Positions 1 to 11,689 of a stretch of 64,000 nt of DNA are shown piece after piece. Both the position numbers and the translations under genes were made by a program. Source of the DNA: Tuctoria greenei (Eukaryota; Streptophyta; Magnoliopsida; Poales; Poaceae); contig JAYESD010000011.1 of assembly GCA_036927565.1 (NCBI GenBank), forward strand, positions 95,827,178 through 95,891,177, read 5' to 3'. Numbering within the stretch: position 1 is the stretch's first letter; the number at the start of each line of letters is the position of its first letter. The notes under the pieces were generated by a model. That model had not been told where the DNA came from. It made no database searches and was given only the letters and a program-made list of their open reading frames with translations.

Positions 1-2535
1 CTAAAACTTATGGTAAGCAATAACCTTCTCTAAATTTTGATTGAAATCTAGGAGACCTATCATGGCTAACAGTGGTTGTACCATGTGGAGGGGGTCCCAC
101 TGGTTCTAGGAAAAATTGTTTCACAATTTTCTAAGCTTCCTACAGGGAGGAACTGATTTTACAAGTTTGGGGAAATTTCTGAAATTTATTTTCTATTTTT
201 CTCAATTCATAACTACATAGAGATTTGGAACACTGCTAAACCATGTAATTGAAGTCTAATGAACTTGAAATTTTTACTGAAGATCAACTGTATTAATAAG
301 AGTGTTCTCACCAAAATTGGGAATTTTCCAATTAACAGAATAGGAGTAATGAATTTCTCAAGAAGTTAGCTCAATGGAATTAATTATAAAAATTTGCTAG
401 TTTCATGTCCAATAACTTGCATTAATGCAAAGTAGAGATTGAGATGAGTCTACTAGAATTTATTTGGAAATTGTTGAGCAATTCTACTAGGAGTTATGGA
501 TTTTCCAAGTTGGGGCAAAATCTGGAATAAAATTTCAATTGGAAATTATTTGAATAAAGGGTTGGGCCCACGGATTTGAAATGGGCCAATCGGGTTGAAG
601 CCGCACGGGGGCCACATAATCAACCCACGTAGCCGCACTGGATCTGTGTCCACAGCTGATCCGCGCGCTGGCACGCGTCACCGACACTGGGGCCCGCGGT
701 CTTCGTCTTCCTCGCGACGCGCCGCTCGCCCGCGGTGGCGCTGCACGGGCGAGCTCGCCGCGACGGCTGCATCGACCTCCACTCGCCTCGGTACTGACCG
801 CCAAACCATAAAATCTACCACACAACACGATGGTGAGGTCCAATCGCGGCGGCGACGGCCGGAGATGGCAGTGCGACGACGGCGGCGGAGCTAGGGTTTC
901 GGCTATCATCGGAATCGCATGTGGATGGCGGAGAAGTCTCAAGAAAAAGCTAGAAACATTCCTGGGAGCAAGAGGATGATGATTTTGATGTTAGGAAGGG
1001 GTGACATCGCCGGCAAGGTCGACTTTGTCTATGTACCGACGGGGATATATTGGCGGTGGGGAAAACTTGAATATCTCAAGCTTCATTCGATGGCGTCTAC
1101 TGATTTCTGGAAGGGGGGTGCACTAGGAGATACTGAATATAATCCTTTACTGGATTGAACAATTATTACATGTAGAAACGGAATTAAACCGAGGAGTGAG
1201 CTAGTTCAATGGCAAAGGCCGAAAGAAAAACTGGAAGATACTGCTCGATACTGAATGAAAAGTGGCACAGCTTTTACTGTGAGAAAGAGCTCGGGAAGGC
1301 GATCCTTTTTGCTGTTGAGGTTGATTTCTGGCGCCGCTTGTTGAGGACTGGCGACAATTGAGCAGAGGCGCCGTTCGTCCTCAACTTCGGTGGTGTCCGT
1401 GGAACTCCAAACTACGGCCAACACAATGAGCAAAACGCTAAGTGAGTTGGCTTAGAAGATAGACCACAGATTCGGAAGATAGACCACAGATTCGGCGCCA
1501 ACTTTGCTGTTTGTATAGAAGGAAATAGAGGTAAGACCGAGATGATTACCGGGAGGAAATGGAAACGGCGGTGTTGGACGACGGTGGCGTAAAGCTGAGA
1601 TGGAGCTCGACGCCGACGGCCAAGGGACGGGTATTTATAGGACAGCGGGTGTTTAGGCCATACAGCTGCCTGCTTGCATGCCGTGTTGTGGTGGCGAGCG
1701 CTCCCGGCATCAATCGGCGGGGACAGCCGTATACACAGCACGTCCGTCGGTTCAACCGAGTGTGTGAGGCTGACAGTGGGTCCCACCTCCCCTTATCCTC
1801 TTCCCTTCTCTGCAACTTCAATTCTCATACCAAACTTGATCCGAAAATTCTAGATTTTTGTGGGGAGGCCCAAATAAATATCTGGAACATGACTCTGAAA
1901 TTGCATTTCAAATATGGTCAAGTTTCATTTGAATTTCAAATTTGAATTTGAAATTGAATGAAATTCAATGGGGTCACTGAATTAAATAGCAAGAGTTTCA
2001 ATAATTGTGAAACTTTGGGAATAAGTCAAGAAAGTTATGCTGACCATGATGGTGTGTTCAAATCTTGATGTTCAAATTAGTTGAACAGAATTCAAAATTT
2101 AAACTCTAAACATGGCTCAAATTTGCTAAGCGTCTCAAATAAAATAGCAAATGGAATTCAAAAATCTTGAAACTTGGTAGGAAGTCTATTTGGAATATTA
2201 TGAGGTCATGGAAAAATTTATAGCCTTAGATTTTAATATTTTGGCAGGGCCTCAATGTACAGTGCTATATTCAAATTAATTTGAATATATTAGTACTGCA
2301 TAGTAATTTGCCCTAGAAATTTTTATTCAATAGCTTGCTAAATTTGTAGAAAGGTCACTTAAATTATTATAAGGTAATTTGTGAAGTTCATTCCTTCTGT
2401 TACTAAATTTTCAGTATGAGTGAAAGAAGGATTATTGATGATATCAAGTTTATGTGTACAACCATAATTGATCTTCACTATGGTTGACAATCAACTGGTA
2501 CTGAACTTGATAATAAGGAAAACTGAGATTTTACA
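1..2535 (-). mobile_element. LTR fragment C of a B-like chromovirus, 5' end at 2535
   Basis: The reverse complement of this stretch matches the first ~2.5 kb of element B's LTR (19054-19547 continued at 35452-37500). It begins TGTAAAATCTC, shares the block around 2040-2110 (same sequence as the target site at 19543/35447), and shares the segment at 1780-1890 with 35640-35740. Reading is leftward, so 2535 is the LTR 5' end and the 3' end lies outside the window. The flank at 2536 onward has no polypurine tract, so this is not visibly joined to an internal region on its right. A GC-rich part (about 600-900) corresponds to the GC-rich downstream part of the B LTR. ORFs within it are in non-coding LTR sequence. 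Confidence 0.8.
1632..1639 (-). promoter_or_regulatory. TATA box of LTR C
   Basis: TATAAATA on the minus strand in a GC-rich setting, at the same relative place as the TATA box in the B LTR (45979-45986). It is about 0.9 kb from the LTR 5' end at 2535, so transcription would start just downstream, near 1605. Confidence 0.6.
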
Positions 2536-3134
2536 TCTTACCTGCCCTGGGTTACACAAGATGAATAGCACACTTGGCCTGGTTCCGTACCCTATGTGTG
2601 TCCTTGTCTCCCCTATAATTCGGACCTATAATGAAAGACATTGTTGTGTGAAAGCATACTCCACGTGCATTAATTTCATACAGGCTTGTTTTCTTTTATT
2701 ATTTCTTTTCCTTCTTGTTTATAACGAAGTTGTGCAATTCTTTTTGAGATTTAGTCCAAGTTACTCATATGATATACAAGTTATATTGTTGATCTTTCTC
2801 GGATCTTAACATTGCTAGATGGTCTACTCGCCTGAACGCCAAACCTATGACAGGTCCAGAGTGCACTATCGACATAGACTGGTCCAGCACCCTAAGTACG
2901 CCACTCTACCTATATTACGGTAGGTATCAGAAAGGTGGGTCCGGAAGGCATTCGGATTTGAAAAGATTACATTAATTTACTTGTTATCATGTTGAGTTCC
3001 TTCAGATCTAGAGTTCAAATAAAAATAGTAAGCTGCAGACAACTTATAGACGAGAGGATGAATTATACAGTTTTTTTTTTGTTTTTAACGCACAGGAAAA
3101 ATAAAAAACTCATGGCGATGGTGGACGATGCCGG
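2536..3134. other. Unassigned AT-rich spacer
   Basis: No recognisable gene or repeat. It lies between the 5' end of LTR C and the tandem repeat array. It may be the distal non-coding part of the PF04195 element or old flanking DNA. A 113-codon open frame at 2468-2809 crosses the LTR boundary and has no recognisable domain. Confidence 0.4.
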
Positions 3135-3610
3135 AGCTTCTAAGCTTTGACAATCCCCAGGGGGCCCGCTGTCAACATTTTATACGTTGGAAATGGGCAT
3201 CCTCGAAGCTACCAAGCTCTGAAAACACCCTTGGGGGCCAGCCGTCGATGTGAAGAATAAATTGTGATTTAAACAAAGATGATGAAAAAATCACCCCGAG
3301 GAGGTTCGTCGTCGACGTATTATACATTGATAGTGGACACCGTGGAAGCCGAGAAGCTCTGACGATCCCAGGGGGCCCGCCGTCGACGTTCCTAAGCGTT
3401 GACAGTGGTTTTCGTTAGACCTACCTAGCTTTGAAAACCCCAGGGGGCCCGCTGTCAACGTTTTTGAGCGTTGATAGGGGGTGCCGTCAGACCTACCAAG
3501 CTCCGACAACTACCAGGGGGCCCGCTATCGACGTTCCTAAGCGTTGATAGTGGATGTGATCGGACCTACCTAGCTCTAACAACTCCCAGGGGGCCCGCCG
3601 TCGATGTCAC
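3135..3610. repeat. ~74-bp tandem repeat array, about six units
   Basis: Each unit carries a CAGGGGGCCCGC core followed by a GTCGACGTTCCTAAGCGTTGA-type stretch and an ACCTACC(A/T)AGCT stretch. Cores lie near 3158, 3228, 3368, 3442, 3513 and 3589. The last three intervals are 71-76 bp; the earlier ones are longer and more diverged. The array is downstream of the minus-strand PF04195 gene, in what would be its 3' region. Confidence 0.8.
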
Positions 3611-3934
3611 AAAGGGTCCCTGAAGATATTGGAGGTAAACTTCAGAACTCGGAGCTATGGATTTGGCAATGAGTGAGGAGTAAAGTCATCAAGACATTCT
3701 CAATTATTATTGGCACATGTCCTCAATCAAATTGTGCACATATACTAGTGGGCCAACAATATAAAGGGCAATGCATTGATGACAAATACAAAATGGAATC
3801 CATCCATTCAATAAGATTGGATTTCATTCATTTGAAGGATTGGATTACAAAATGAGGATTACAAGTGAAATCAAGAAGAAAAAGGTCCTAGGTACTGGAG
3901 GTCCTATGTCCTATGGAAAATGAGGCAACTTTTT
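3611..3934. other. Non-coding stretch between tandem array and PF04195 gene
   Basis: AT-rich, with no recognised feature. Probably the 3' untranslated part of the minus-strand gene that follows. Confidence 0.35.
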
Positions 3935-5377
3935 TGGCAGCTTCTCAAACGCTGGCCCTGGCGGCATCTTCTTCTTCAAAGATAGGTCCTTCGACCACAT
4001 GATCTAGAGATAATTGGGGGTCGCAGCTTTTGAAACATGTAAGAACATATTTGGCGATGATCTTGGCCAAAGACTTCCCCTACGCCTCCAGTTGGTCGTC
4101 GATGATGTCACCCATTACATGCAGCTTGTTGCTAGTAGAACTCAATGCCACCAGCGCCTTCTCCATCTCGGGCTCCAAGTCATCTAGACATACCAGACTG
4201 AAACCAAGTGGCACCAAAGCTTTGTCTGCGTGCCCCAGGAAATCCCAAACTCGTTGGGACTCAGTCGCCCTCATACTCCTCAATTCCTCTAGTGACCTTC
4301 TCGCGGATGCAAGCTCCGAACCTTCCCACGTGAGGCGCTCGACTTCCTTGGCATGTTTCTAAATACTTTCAGCCACCTTCTTTTCACGATCAACAAGCTC
4401 CGTATCCCGGAGGTGGATGCGGTTCCGACAGTTTGTTAGATCCTTCTCCCTGCCCCTCACTTTTTCCTCCGTGGTGGAGACTTCAGTCTCTCTCCTAGAG
4501 AGCTCCTGTCCCAGCTGCCAATTCTTCTCCTCTTTCTGCTTGCACTGCTTCTCAAACTTTTCTGTGCGTTCGGCCAAGCTCTATTCTCGCAAATTTATTC
4601 TCTAGGCGAGCTCCTCCTCCATCCTCAGGATGTCCTCTTGCTTCACTAGGAGCTTCTCCTCCCTCTCATCGAGGGCCTCTCGGCACTTGAGGAGCACTTC
4701 ATTCAATTCATTGAGGTCGTCTTGACGATCGTCAGCAGCCTCATTAGTCTCCCGAGCATGCTCGAAAATCTCTCGAGTCTTCTGGTCGAGAGCCTTAATG
4801 GCAGCCTCTTGCTCGTTCAGTAAGCGGTCCATCAATGCTATCCTGGCCTTATCCTTGGCCACCCATTCCCGCTGGTCTACAAGCCTTGACTGCGTTAGCC
4901 TTGTCTGGAAGTGAAGCCTGTTGTGCCAATGCCACAAGGTGTTGCACTCTTCTTCAAGAGTCTTGCTTTCATAGTTGAAGGTGAGCTAAACTTAGTTGAG
5001 ACTGGAGCAGGTGTTGTCAATAGACAACGCCATCAGAATTGGCTCCGGGCCCGCCTGAAGCGCCTCTGCGCGCTCTAAGGGGTCTTCAAAATAGCAATTG
5101 GGTCCCACGACACAAGTGTGGTCCCCTGCGGCTATACGGCGCTAGGGCCACCCTCCGGGAGCTCTTCTGCATTAGACGGGGTTGAGGAGGTTCCTCCAGT
5201 TGGAACCTCCAGCTCCGAGGTTGACGACGATGGTCCCCCTGCCGCCGACTCTTCTTGGTACTCCAGCTCTGACAAGAGCACCCCCGGAGTAGTTACCTCA
5301 AGGGATGGCATTGGAGCTTCACCCGGAGCCCTCACCACCTCCGGCTCAGGGGCCAGTACTTCAACAATCTCTGACTC

Positions 5378-5394
5378 GGGGGGGGGGGGGGGGG
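5378..5394. repeat. 17-G homopolymer at a frame break
   Basis: Seventeen consecutive G on the plus strand encode a proline run on the minus strand in the Pro/Glu-rich part of the PF04195 gene. The reading frame differs on the two sides, so tract length matters. Length in such runs is often wrong in assemblies. Confidence 0.85.
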
Positions 5395-5788
5395 CAGAAC
5401 TTCAACTACCTCCGGCTCTGGTGCTGGAACTTCAACTCCATCCGGTGCAGGTGCCGGAGCTTCAACTATTTCTGGCTCTGGAGCCGGAACTTCGGTTACC
5501 TCTATCTCAATTGTCGGAGCTTCTGCTATCTTTGGCTCTGGAGCAGGGACTTCAGCCGTTGTCTTTGAGACCGATAGCACAACATCACGAACATCTTCCC
5601 CATGGTTCGGCGCTACCACGGGAGCTTTAGGCATCATCTCTGGATCCAAATCGACGATAGTTGGCGCCATAGCTGCCGTGTCATCAGTCGCCACTTGGGG
5701 AGGCACCAAGATCGAGGCAGGAGCTTCTGCCTGCAAAGCCCCTATTGCTGCAATAGGCGCTGAAGCTTCAGCTTTCTTCTTCGACATC

Positions 5789-5864
5789 CTGGAAGCAAAG
5801 ATCAAAGAATTCAAAAAAGGAAAATAATGGAAACAACAACTTAAGGTGAGAAGACAATGCTTAC
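5789..5864 (-). other. Predicted intron in the PF04195 gene
   Basis: On the minus strand the donor reads CCAAG/GTAAGC and the acceptor CTTCCAG/GATG, enclosing 76 AT-rich bases. The exons either side both look coding: a basic QKKKF stretch upstream and SKKKAEAS downstream. One in-frame stop lies just before the donor, as expected for a decayed copy. Confidence 0.55.
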
Positions 5865-7220
5865 CTTGGGAAGCTTCGCCCTAGTCGCTGCGGAACTTCT
5901 TCTTCTGAGGTCTGGAGTCTGAGCTCAATGGACCTAGTGAGGCAGAAACCTCGGACATTGATCGGGAGCTTACCGCAAGAGCTGGAGTCACCTCAGCCGG
6001 GACCTCCCTCAGCTAGGAAGGACCATCAGACTTAGACCCCTGAAGCTGGCACTAGGGTCGAGGTGATTTCCCGGAGCTAGTGCCCTTGCGTAGGCTAGCT
6101 CTAAAGAGGGCTTGGCCGCCAAAGATCTACTTGGTCGGGGAGAAGAGGTTGCTTGAGATGGAGCCGACCTGAGAGAGCTCCCATCAACATGTCTCAATTT
6201 CCTCTTCCGGCGAGAAGACTTGGCCGAATCCTTGCCCTTGCCCTTGCCCTTGCCCTTGCTGGCATCGTCAATCTTCTGGCTTAGAGTAGTGGTTGGAGCC
6301 ATCATCTCTGAAGCTCCGAGAATTGCAACCCCGGAGGTCCTACGCCTCTCACGCAGGCCGAGGTCGTCGAGCTCCGGCATCCCCTTTCGAAGCTCCCTCC
6401 TGACCTCCAGAACCATGTTCAGAGGGAGGGATTCGGCTGGCGCGGTCAATGCATCGCGGGTGATGGCCCCATGTTGAAACTTCTAGAGATGGAGCTTGAA
6501 AGCTTCATCGTCCAAGTTTGTATGAAAACCGGCTTCTATCTAGTTATGATCCATTTCACTGTTGAAGGCCAATGCGGGCCACTCCCTTAACTTCAGCAGA
6601 GCCCACCTGTTCAACAAGAAGTTGCCGAAGACCATCTATGGGGTCACTCCACCCTCCACGCATTGCTGGATCCTTTTTTGTATCGACTTATATGCTTTGG
6701 ACAACTCCGGAACTGTATTCCAAGCATTGGTGTCGACCTTGGGGAGGCTCTTGAGCAACTCCAACCTGTCGTGTTCCTACACAGCGATCACCACCCTGTC
6801 TTTCTTCCAGCTGTCGCACTTCTCAGAGGGGAAAGTCCTCAAGTACTTGAAAGGACAGTTTTTGCAATTCATGAAATAGTAGAAGACCAAAAACTCTGTC
6901 CCCTTTCTGGTAGCGTGGACCGTGAAGAAGGTCCGGAAGAGCTTGAGGCAAGGCGACACACCTACCCACATCTCGCAGAAGTGGACAAAGATTGCCACTA
7001 GCAAGAAGAAGTGGGGGCCGAGGTGATGAAGCAGGAGTCCGTAGAAATTTAACAGCATCAGTAGAATGCTTGAGAAGGGCGGGAACAAACCCACCATGGC
7101 GTACGCCAAAAAGTAGACGATCTCTCCTATGCACTTTTTCTTGAAGAAAAGCTTGCCGAACCAGATTGAGTTGTTGAAGGAGACGTTGGGCCACCCCATG
7201 TAGGTCCAGACCCTCGACAT

Positions 7221-7549
7221 ATCTTCGTCATTCTTGATCTTGCTGCGGGGAAGACCCTACTCCATCATAGCAAAGTGGAGCAAAGATTGGAAGGGCTATG
7301 CAAAGGTTGAGAGGCTCTGAGCGCAAGTACAATGGAAAGCGTAAGGAGTCATCAAATCATGCAAGCTTTCCTTCTTACGTAAGCCTCCGCAGCGCTTGGA
7401 TGGAAACCGCGTCGAGATCAAACCGTAAAACTTTTATTTTGGGGTCATGGTCGTTTGATGCTTTTAAGAGCGGGAACGCCGAATGCCATTCCTGCGGTAT
7501 ATGTGCACTGGGCGCAAACTGAAGGGCGCAGCTGGAGGTTGAAGAAGGT
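7221..7549. other. Upstream region of the PF04195 gene / junction to LTR D
   Basis: Upstream of the minus-strand gene. The coding frame can be followed a few codons further right, to a stop near 7255. I could not place the exact junction with LTR D. GC content rises near 7480-7560, which may already be the LTR. Confidence 0.3.
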
Positions 7550-10240
7550 GCTGATAGTGGGCCCCACTATCAGCCATTCAACCATTTTTCCATTTCCAGA
7601 AAATTGTGCAAATTTCAAAAATGCATATCTTCCTATAGACTGCTCCAAAAATCTTTAAAAAAAAAATTTCAAAGCCCATGAGCTCTAGTTTCTGACAATA
7701 CAAATTAGGATCTATGAAATTCACTTTTCAATTCTGTATAAAGCCATCTTTCCAGATACAAATGTATTTTTACCAGATAAACTTTCCACTGGAAAAATCT
7801 CCAAAATTTACATAAAATACTAGGTCCCGTTCTTGGTTCCCAGAAAAAGTTTGTGAGCCATTGAACCTGTATAACCTAGTCATATTCCAAATACCTTTCT
7901 GCTGTTTAAATATAAAACAGAACTGGACCAGAAAATACATTCAAACTTCTAAATTATGTTTCTCCTAGAAGACTTGCTCTATAAATCTCAAGTAAAATCC
8001 TGTATGACCCTTACACTCTGAACTTTCAGTTTGTACAGTTATTTTTGTATGAAAGCCTATATAACCCTCTGTATAATTCTATTGTCTTTTCCCTTCATTG
8101 AATTATTACAGATGTTCATTTGCTTTGTTATGTCACAAATTTGAAATGAACATTTCCTTAGTCATATCCTAGCTCCTGTAAGAATTTCAGATTTATTAGA
8201 TCTAATATGCTGGCCCAAATTCAGTTTCTATCTGAATGTTAATTAAAAGACTAAATTCAGTTATAAAATAATTCCAGAAATTCCTAGCAACTTGCAAATT
8301 CAATATCTCCTTCACAAATGCTTAGAAATTTATTAAACCAATTTTGCTAGAACCAGGGCAACCCCTTCTATCATGATCATCAACTGGTGGCTATGTTAAA
8401 GCTACAATTTTCCCTCTAAAATTCTGGGAAAGTTATTGCTTGCCACAATTTTAGAGACAACAAACTTCCTTGATCATCTCCTGTTCTTTGCAAGAGTCTT
8501 CTTTATAGTCTCTAGTATCTACCATAAAAGTTCCAAAGCCAATTAATGTAATTATCTTATTTTCATCATAGGATATTCACACCACCGCAAGCATTTCTTT
8601 AATTTCAAAGTCATTCATACCTAGTATATGCACATCGTGTAGTAGCTGAAATCGAGGAGCAGCCGGAAGCTTTGGAGGTCCAGCTGCCAGAAACTAACAT
8701 AGGCTCAGACTTGCATTCAGGCAAGCCCCGATTTGCATTTAAGTTTCTTACAGTGTCTTTGCAGTTTTCATTCACCTTACGTCTTCAGATGTTTGTGCAT
8801 TACGTTTAAGGTGTTTGACATCCACTTGCATGACCCACAAATCCCCATGGAGTATTGGGTAGGTCTACAGCCCGATGAGTAGAAACTACCATGCTTATGT
8901 TCATAGGAATCTGGTAGAAGTCGAGTAGTTGGAATCTACTCGCGAGATAGGATTTTACCACACGAGATGAATTGGATGAATAAATGGTTTATGAATATGA
9001 AATTGAGACCAAGCAGTGGGTAGAATGCAGCGAGACGTGGTCTCACATGCGTAGTCCTACTTATGTCGGTTGAGGACTGATTCGTGTGCGGCCCCGCTGG
9101 ACAAGCTTGAATTGTATCGGTAACATACTGGAGAACTGGGCTCCAGCAAACTGACGTAGCTTGATACTGGTTTGTCGAGGCATACCGTTCTGTTTTATAG
9201 GCGTAGGTTGAGGGCCGCAAGGTGTAAATCAGTTGGTGGGCACGTCAGGGTACGCCCCACGCAGTAACCTCCTACTCGTGACGGATCGACCGGTTCACCA
9301 TTCAAGTGTTTGGTGAAAGGTGGCCATATACGACTAGTACTGAAGTGCTATGTAGGTACTGCTGTAAGTACTCGCTGGCACTTTCAAAAGTAAGTATGTG
9401 TCGTGTTGACCAGGTGTGTCCTGATTGCAATCACTGTCCCTCGCGGTAATAGAGTACCAATTGTTCACTGTGTCGTGACGTAGTAAATACTGAAGAAGTC
9501 CGGAGAATACGATGTATTGAATTACAATTGCTTTGCAACCTTGTATGGCTTAGAGATAGTACAATTAAAAGTTTACAGTTTCCCCATACTTTACCTGTAA
9601 TAGCAGTATGTGCTTTGTGCATGTCATATCATCGGCAAAGCATTTCTTGTTTGATTGTGGAGTCTATGATGTGCCATGCCTGAAGAATGTCATGTGCTAC
9701 TTAAAACATGATTATAAGGATCCACTTGTAGGCGTGTCCTTTATGCTATTCGTTACCTATTTTTAATATTCAACCCTGCATATGTCTAGTGAGACGGGTT
9801 AGTCTTGCTGAGACTTATGCTCACATTTGTGCTTTAACAATTTTTGCAGGTATTAGATTTATTTATACTGTTCAGGTTGTACATGAGACCTCGAGGTGTC
9901 GAGATGAATCTCATGTGAACCACGCCGCTACTGAATGTTCTTCGTGTTGCTAGTAAGAAGCGTCCTAGGGCATGGACATCTTCTGCTAAATGTTCTTCGT
10001 GCTGCTAGTAAGAATCGTCCTAGGGCATGGACGTCTTCTCTCCTGCTTGGTTAAATGAGAGTATGATTATGTATTTTCCGCTGCATTTGTACCTTTGTTG
10101 TACACTGTTTTGTAAACTCTAATTATATTATGAAATAACAACTTTGCTTGTTTTGCATTCTTTTCTTGTGTGCTGTGAGGTGTCGCATCGCACAGCACCG
10201 CCCAATGAGATCCTTGGACGTCGGGATCCTGGTCCCCACA
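7550..10240 (+). mobile_element. 3' part of LTR D, chromovirus family related to A and B
   Basis: From about 8340 to 10240 this matches the B LTR 3' half (37430-39232) in plus orientation, including shared blocks at 8460-8740 and 9410-9480. It ends GGTCCCCACA at 10240, the same 3' terminus as the A and B LTRs. The part at 7550-8340 is only weakly similar. The 5' end is missing or displaced, so this is a truncated LTR or the right end of a larger, partly lost element. The insertion interrupts a TNP2 transposase exon that resumes at 10241; the candidate target duplication on the right is ATGTG, with its partner not found. Confidence 0.75.
9932..10042. repeat. Two-copy ~55-bp tandem duplication in LTR D
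   Basis: The block AAATGTTCTTCGTG followed by CTAGTAAGAA and CGTCCTAGGGCATGGAC occurs twice, starting near 9934 and 9989. The A and B LTRs do not have this duplication. Confidence 0.75.
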
Positions 10241-10494
10241 ATGTGTATCTATCTCGCCATGCTCTGTCCATATTGTGTAGTTTTTTTTTTGAAACCTCTT
10301 TTCACCAAATGAGATTGGATTACTATAGTATCCGTCCAAGCAATCTTATTTCTGCAGTCGATACATGGATATAATATGTCATCTATCTTTTGCAACTTCG
10401 CATGTCTCTTGGATGCTTCAATAAAATTTGCAACATTATGAATGTACATAGGATCGGGTCTTGGCATGTTATACATCCACGCTCGACGGTACAT
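10241..10494 (-). pseudogene. N-terminal exon of a TNP2-type CACTA transposase, cut by LTR D
   Basis: Read leftward from 10494, the translation starts MYRRAWMYNMPRPDP and continues with FIEASKRHA, CIDCRNKIAW and SHLVKRGF. This is the layout of the transposase-associated domain (PF13963) found at the start of plant En/Spm TNP2 proteins, including the C-x2-C pair. After RGF an A-run (10269-10278) breaks the frame; the next frame reads YTIWTEHGEIDTH and then stops abruptly at the LTR D border (10240/10241). The rest of the transposase must lie beyond D, to the left of the window or lost. The gene diverges from the Ulp1-like gene of the same element. Confidence 0.75.
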
Positions 10495-11635
10495 GCTTCA
10501 ATAATAGAATTTGTGTCAGATTTACAAAATTTGTCCACAAATATTCTCTAAAGTCTTCTATAAAATGAATTTAAAGAGACATAACAATGTAGGTCTTTTC
10601 ATTAGGGCGACTAATCGACCCTAGTCGACGGCTAATCGATGTCCAGTCGTCCTCAAGGTTTTTACGGTAATACCAAGTCGATACAGAGTTGTAGAGAGAG
10701 GTGGCATGTTGGAGAGCGGCAACAACATCAAATAAGACTCTAAGATCGGTGACGAACAGATAGTGTGGCGGACGGGAGGCGGTGGCGTCGAGCGAAGTCT
10801 GGAGGAGACGGGTGACATCTTGAAGTGGACGTAATCAAAGGCGTAGGGAGCAGCAAGCAGGGGTGAAGGATTGAAGTCGTGGGGGCAAACAGGCCCAGTA
10901 GCTGGCCTAGGTCTGGGTGGGATCCTGTCCGTTATATCTTGACGTCGGATCCCATCCAACGATGGTAACTAAATGGGTGAGTTATAAAACCATCTCCCTA
11001 GAAACCTAACCCTAATCACTCCTTCGAAATATATGCAAGCAGGAGGTACACACACACAAGTAACTTATTGAAAAGGAAAACACATAAAACTACAATTACA
11101 AGTTCGGGTAAACTTCATGCATCTTATATATATTACAATATCATCTCTTAATTAAACATCGCTTCATGTCACAAAATAGGTACAAACCACACTAATATTA
11201 TTATAATATAGTCCATACATCAATATTTAAAAGACCAAACTTCCAAATTATTGAGTCCAAACGCATATGTGCACACATGTAAAAGGACACAATCCATATA
11301 CCAACACACAAAACTAGCAGCTTATGAAAATATACAAAGAAAAAGGTAACATGCAATGCATAGTAAGGAAACTATGAGAATTTACTTAGGTACCTTGTGA
11401 CGCGATGTGGGACTGTGCAGAGGTGTGCCTCCGCAGGGCTGGGCGGCGGCACAGCAGTGCGGGCTGGGCGGCGGCGCGATAGCGCGGCAGTGCGGGCTGA
11501 GTGGCGGCGCGGCAGTGTGGGCTGAGCGGCGGCGCGGCAGCACAGGCTGGGCGGCAGCGCGGCGGTGGGAAATTTCGGCAGCCTCACGGCAATGGAAAAG
11601 TCTCCAGGGTTACGTTTCGACTTTGGCGAGGGGTC
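10495..11635 (-). other. Predicted leader exon and intron of the TNP2 gene
   Basis: Between the minus-strand TATA box at 11636-11643 and the TNP2 start. A GC-rich block at about 11400-11600, with irregular short repeats of GGGCTGGGCGGCGGC type, looks like a leader exon. A donor-like ACAAG/GTACCT lies near 11396 on the minus strand. The remainder, 10495-11390, is AT-rich with no domain and is best explained as an intron. The open frames in the GC-rich part are low-complexity and are not called as genes. Confidence 0.4.
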
Positions 11636-11643
11636 TTTATATA
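11636..11643 (-). promoter_or_regulatory. TATA box for the leftward TNP2 gene
   Basis: TATATAAA on the minus strand, directly upstream of the GC-rich leader. It mirrors the plus-strand TATA at 12644-12649. Confidence 0.55.
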
Positions 11644-11689
11644 GGCGTCTGTTTTTCACGGACAGTTTTTAAATTTTTCACATGCGGTT

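Larger units (their letters stand above)
3935..7220 (-). pseudogene. PF04195 (putative gypsy-type transposon) gag-like gene, decayed
   Basis: A decayed single gene read right to left. The N-terminal block (7220-6777) resembles the PF04195 domain: a hydrophobic stretch, the FYGLLLHHL motif, then FCEMWVGVSP. The same frame runs on to 6009 with premature stops near 6777, near 6540 and near 6480. It includes a (KG)4 basic tract with an adjacent RKRK cluster, a likely nuclear signal. A predicted intron (5789-5864) leads to a Pro/Glu-rich repeat region with V-P-A-P-E-P units. The C-terminal half (4937-3960) is a long charged coiled coil ending in a conserved-looking tail with CFKSCDPQLSLDHVVEGP. 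Frame breaks occur at a 17-G tract (5378) and near 5130. Proteins of this layout are common in grass genomes and are usually counted as parts of non-autonomous gypsy-like elements. No protease, reverse transcriptase or integrase is linked to it here. Confidence 0.75.

Noticed and set aside
535..1945. Frames at 535-942, 1206-1433, 1412-1821 and 1559-1945
   Set aside because: All inside LTR C in GC-rich sequence, overlapping on both strands, without a domain; not conserved in the corresponding parts of A or B.
1..10240. LTRs C and D as the two ends of one element enclosing the PF04195 gene
   Set aside because: C is minus and D is plus, so they cannot be the direct LTR pair of one element; no polypurine tract or primer site adjoins either one on the inner side.
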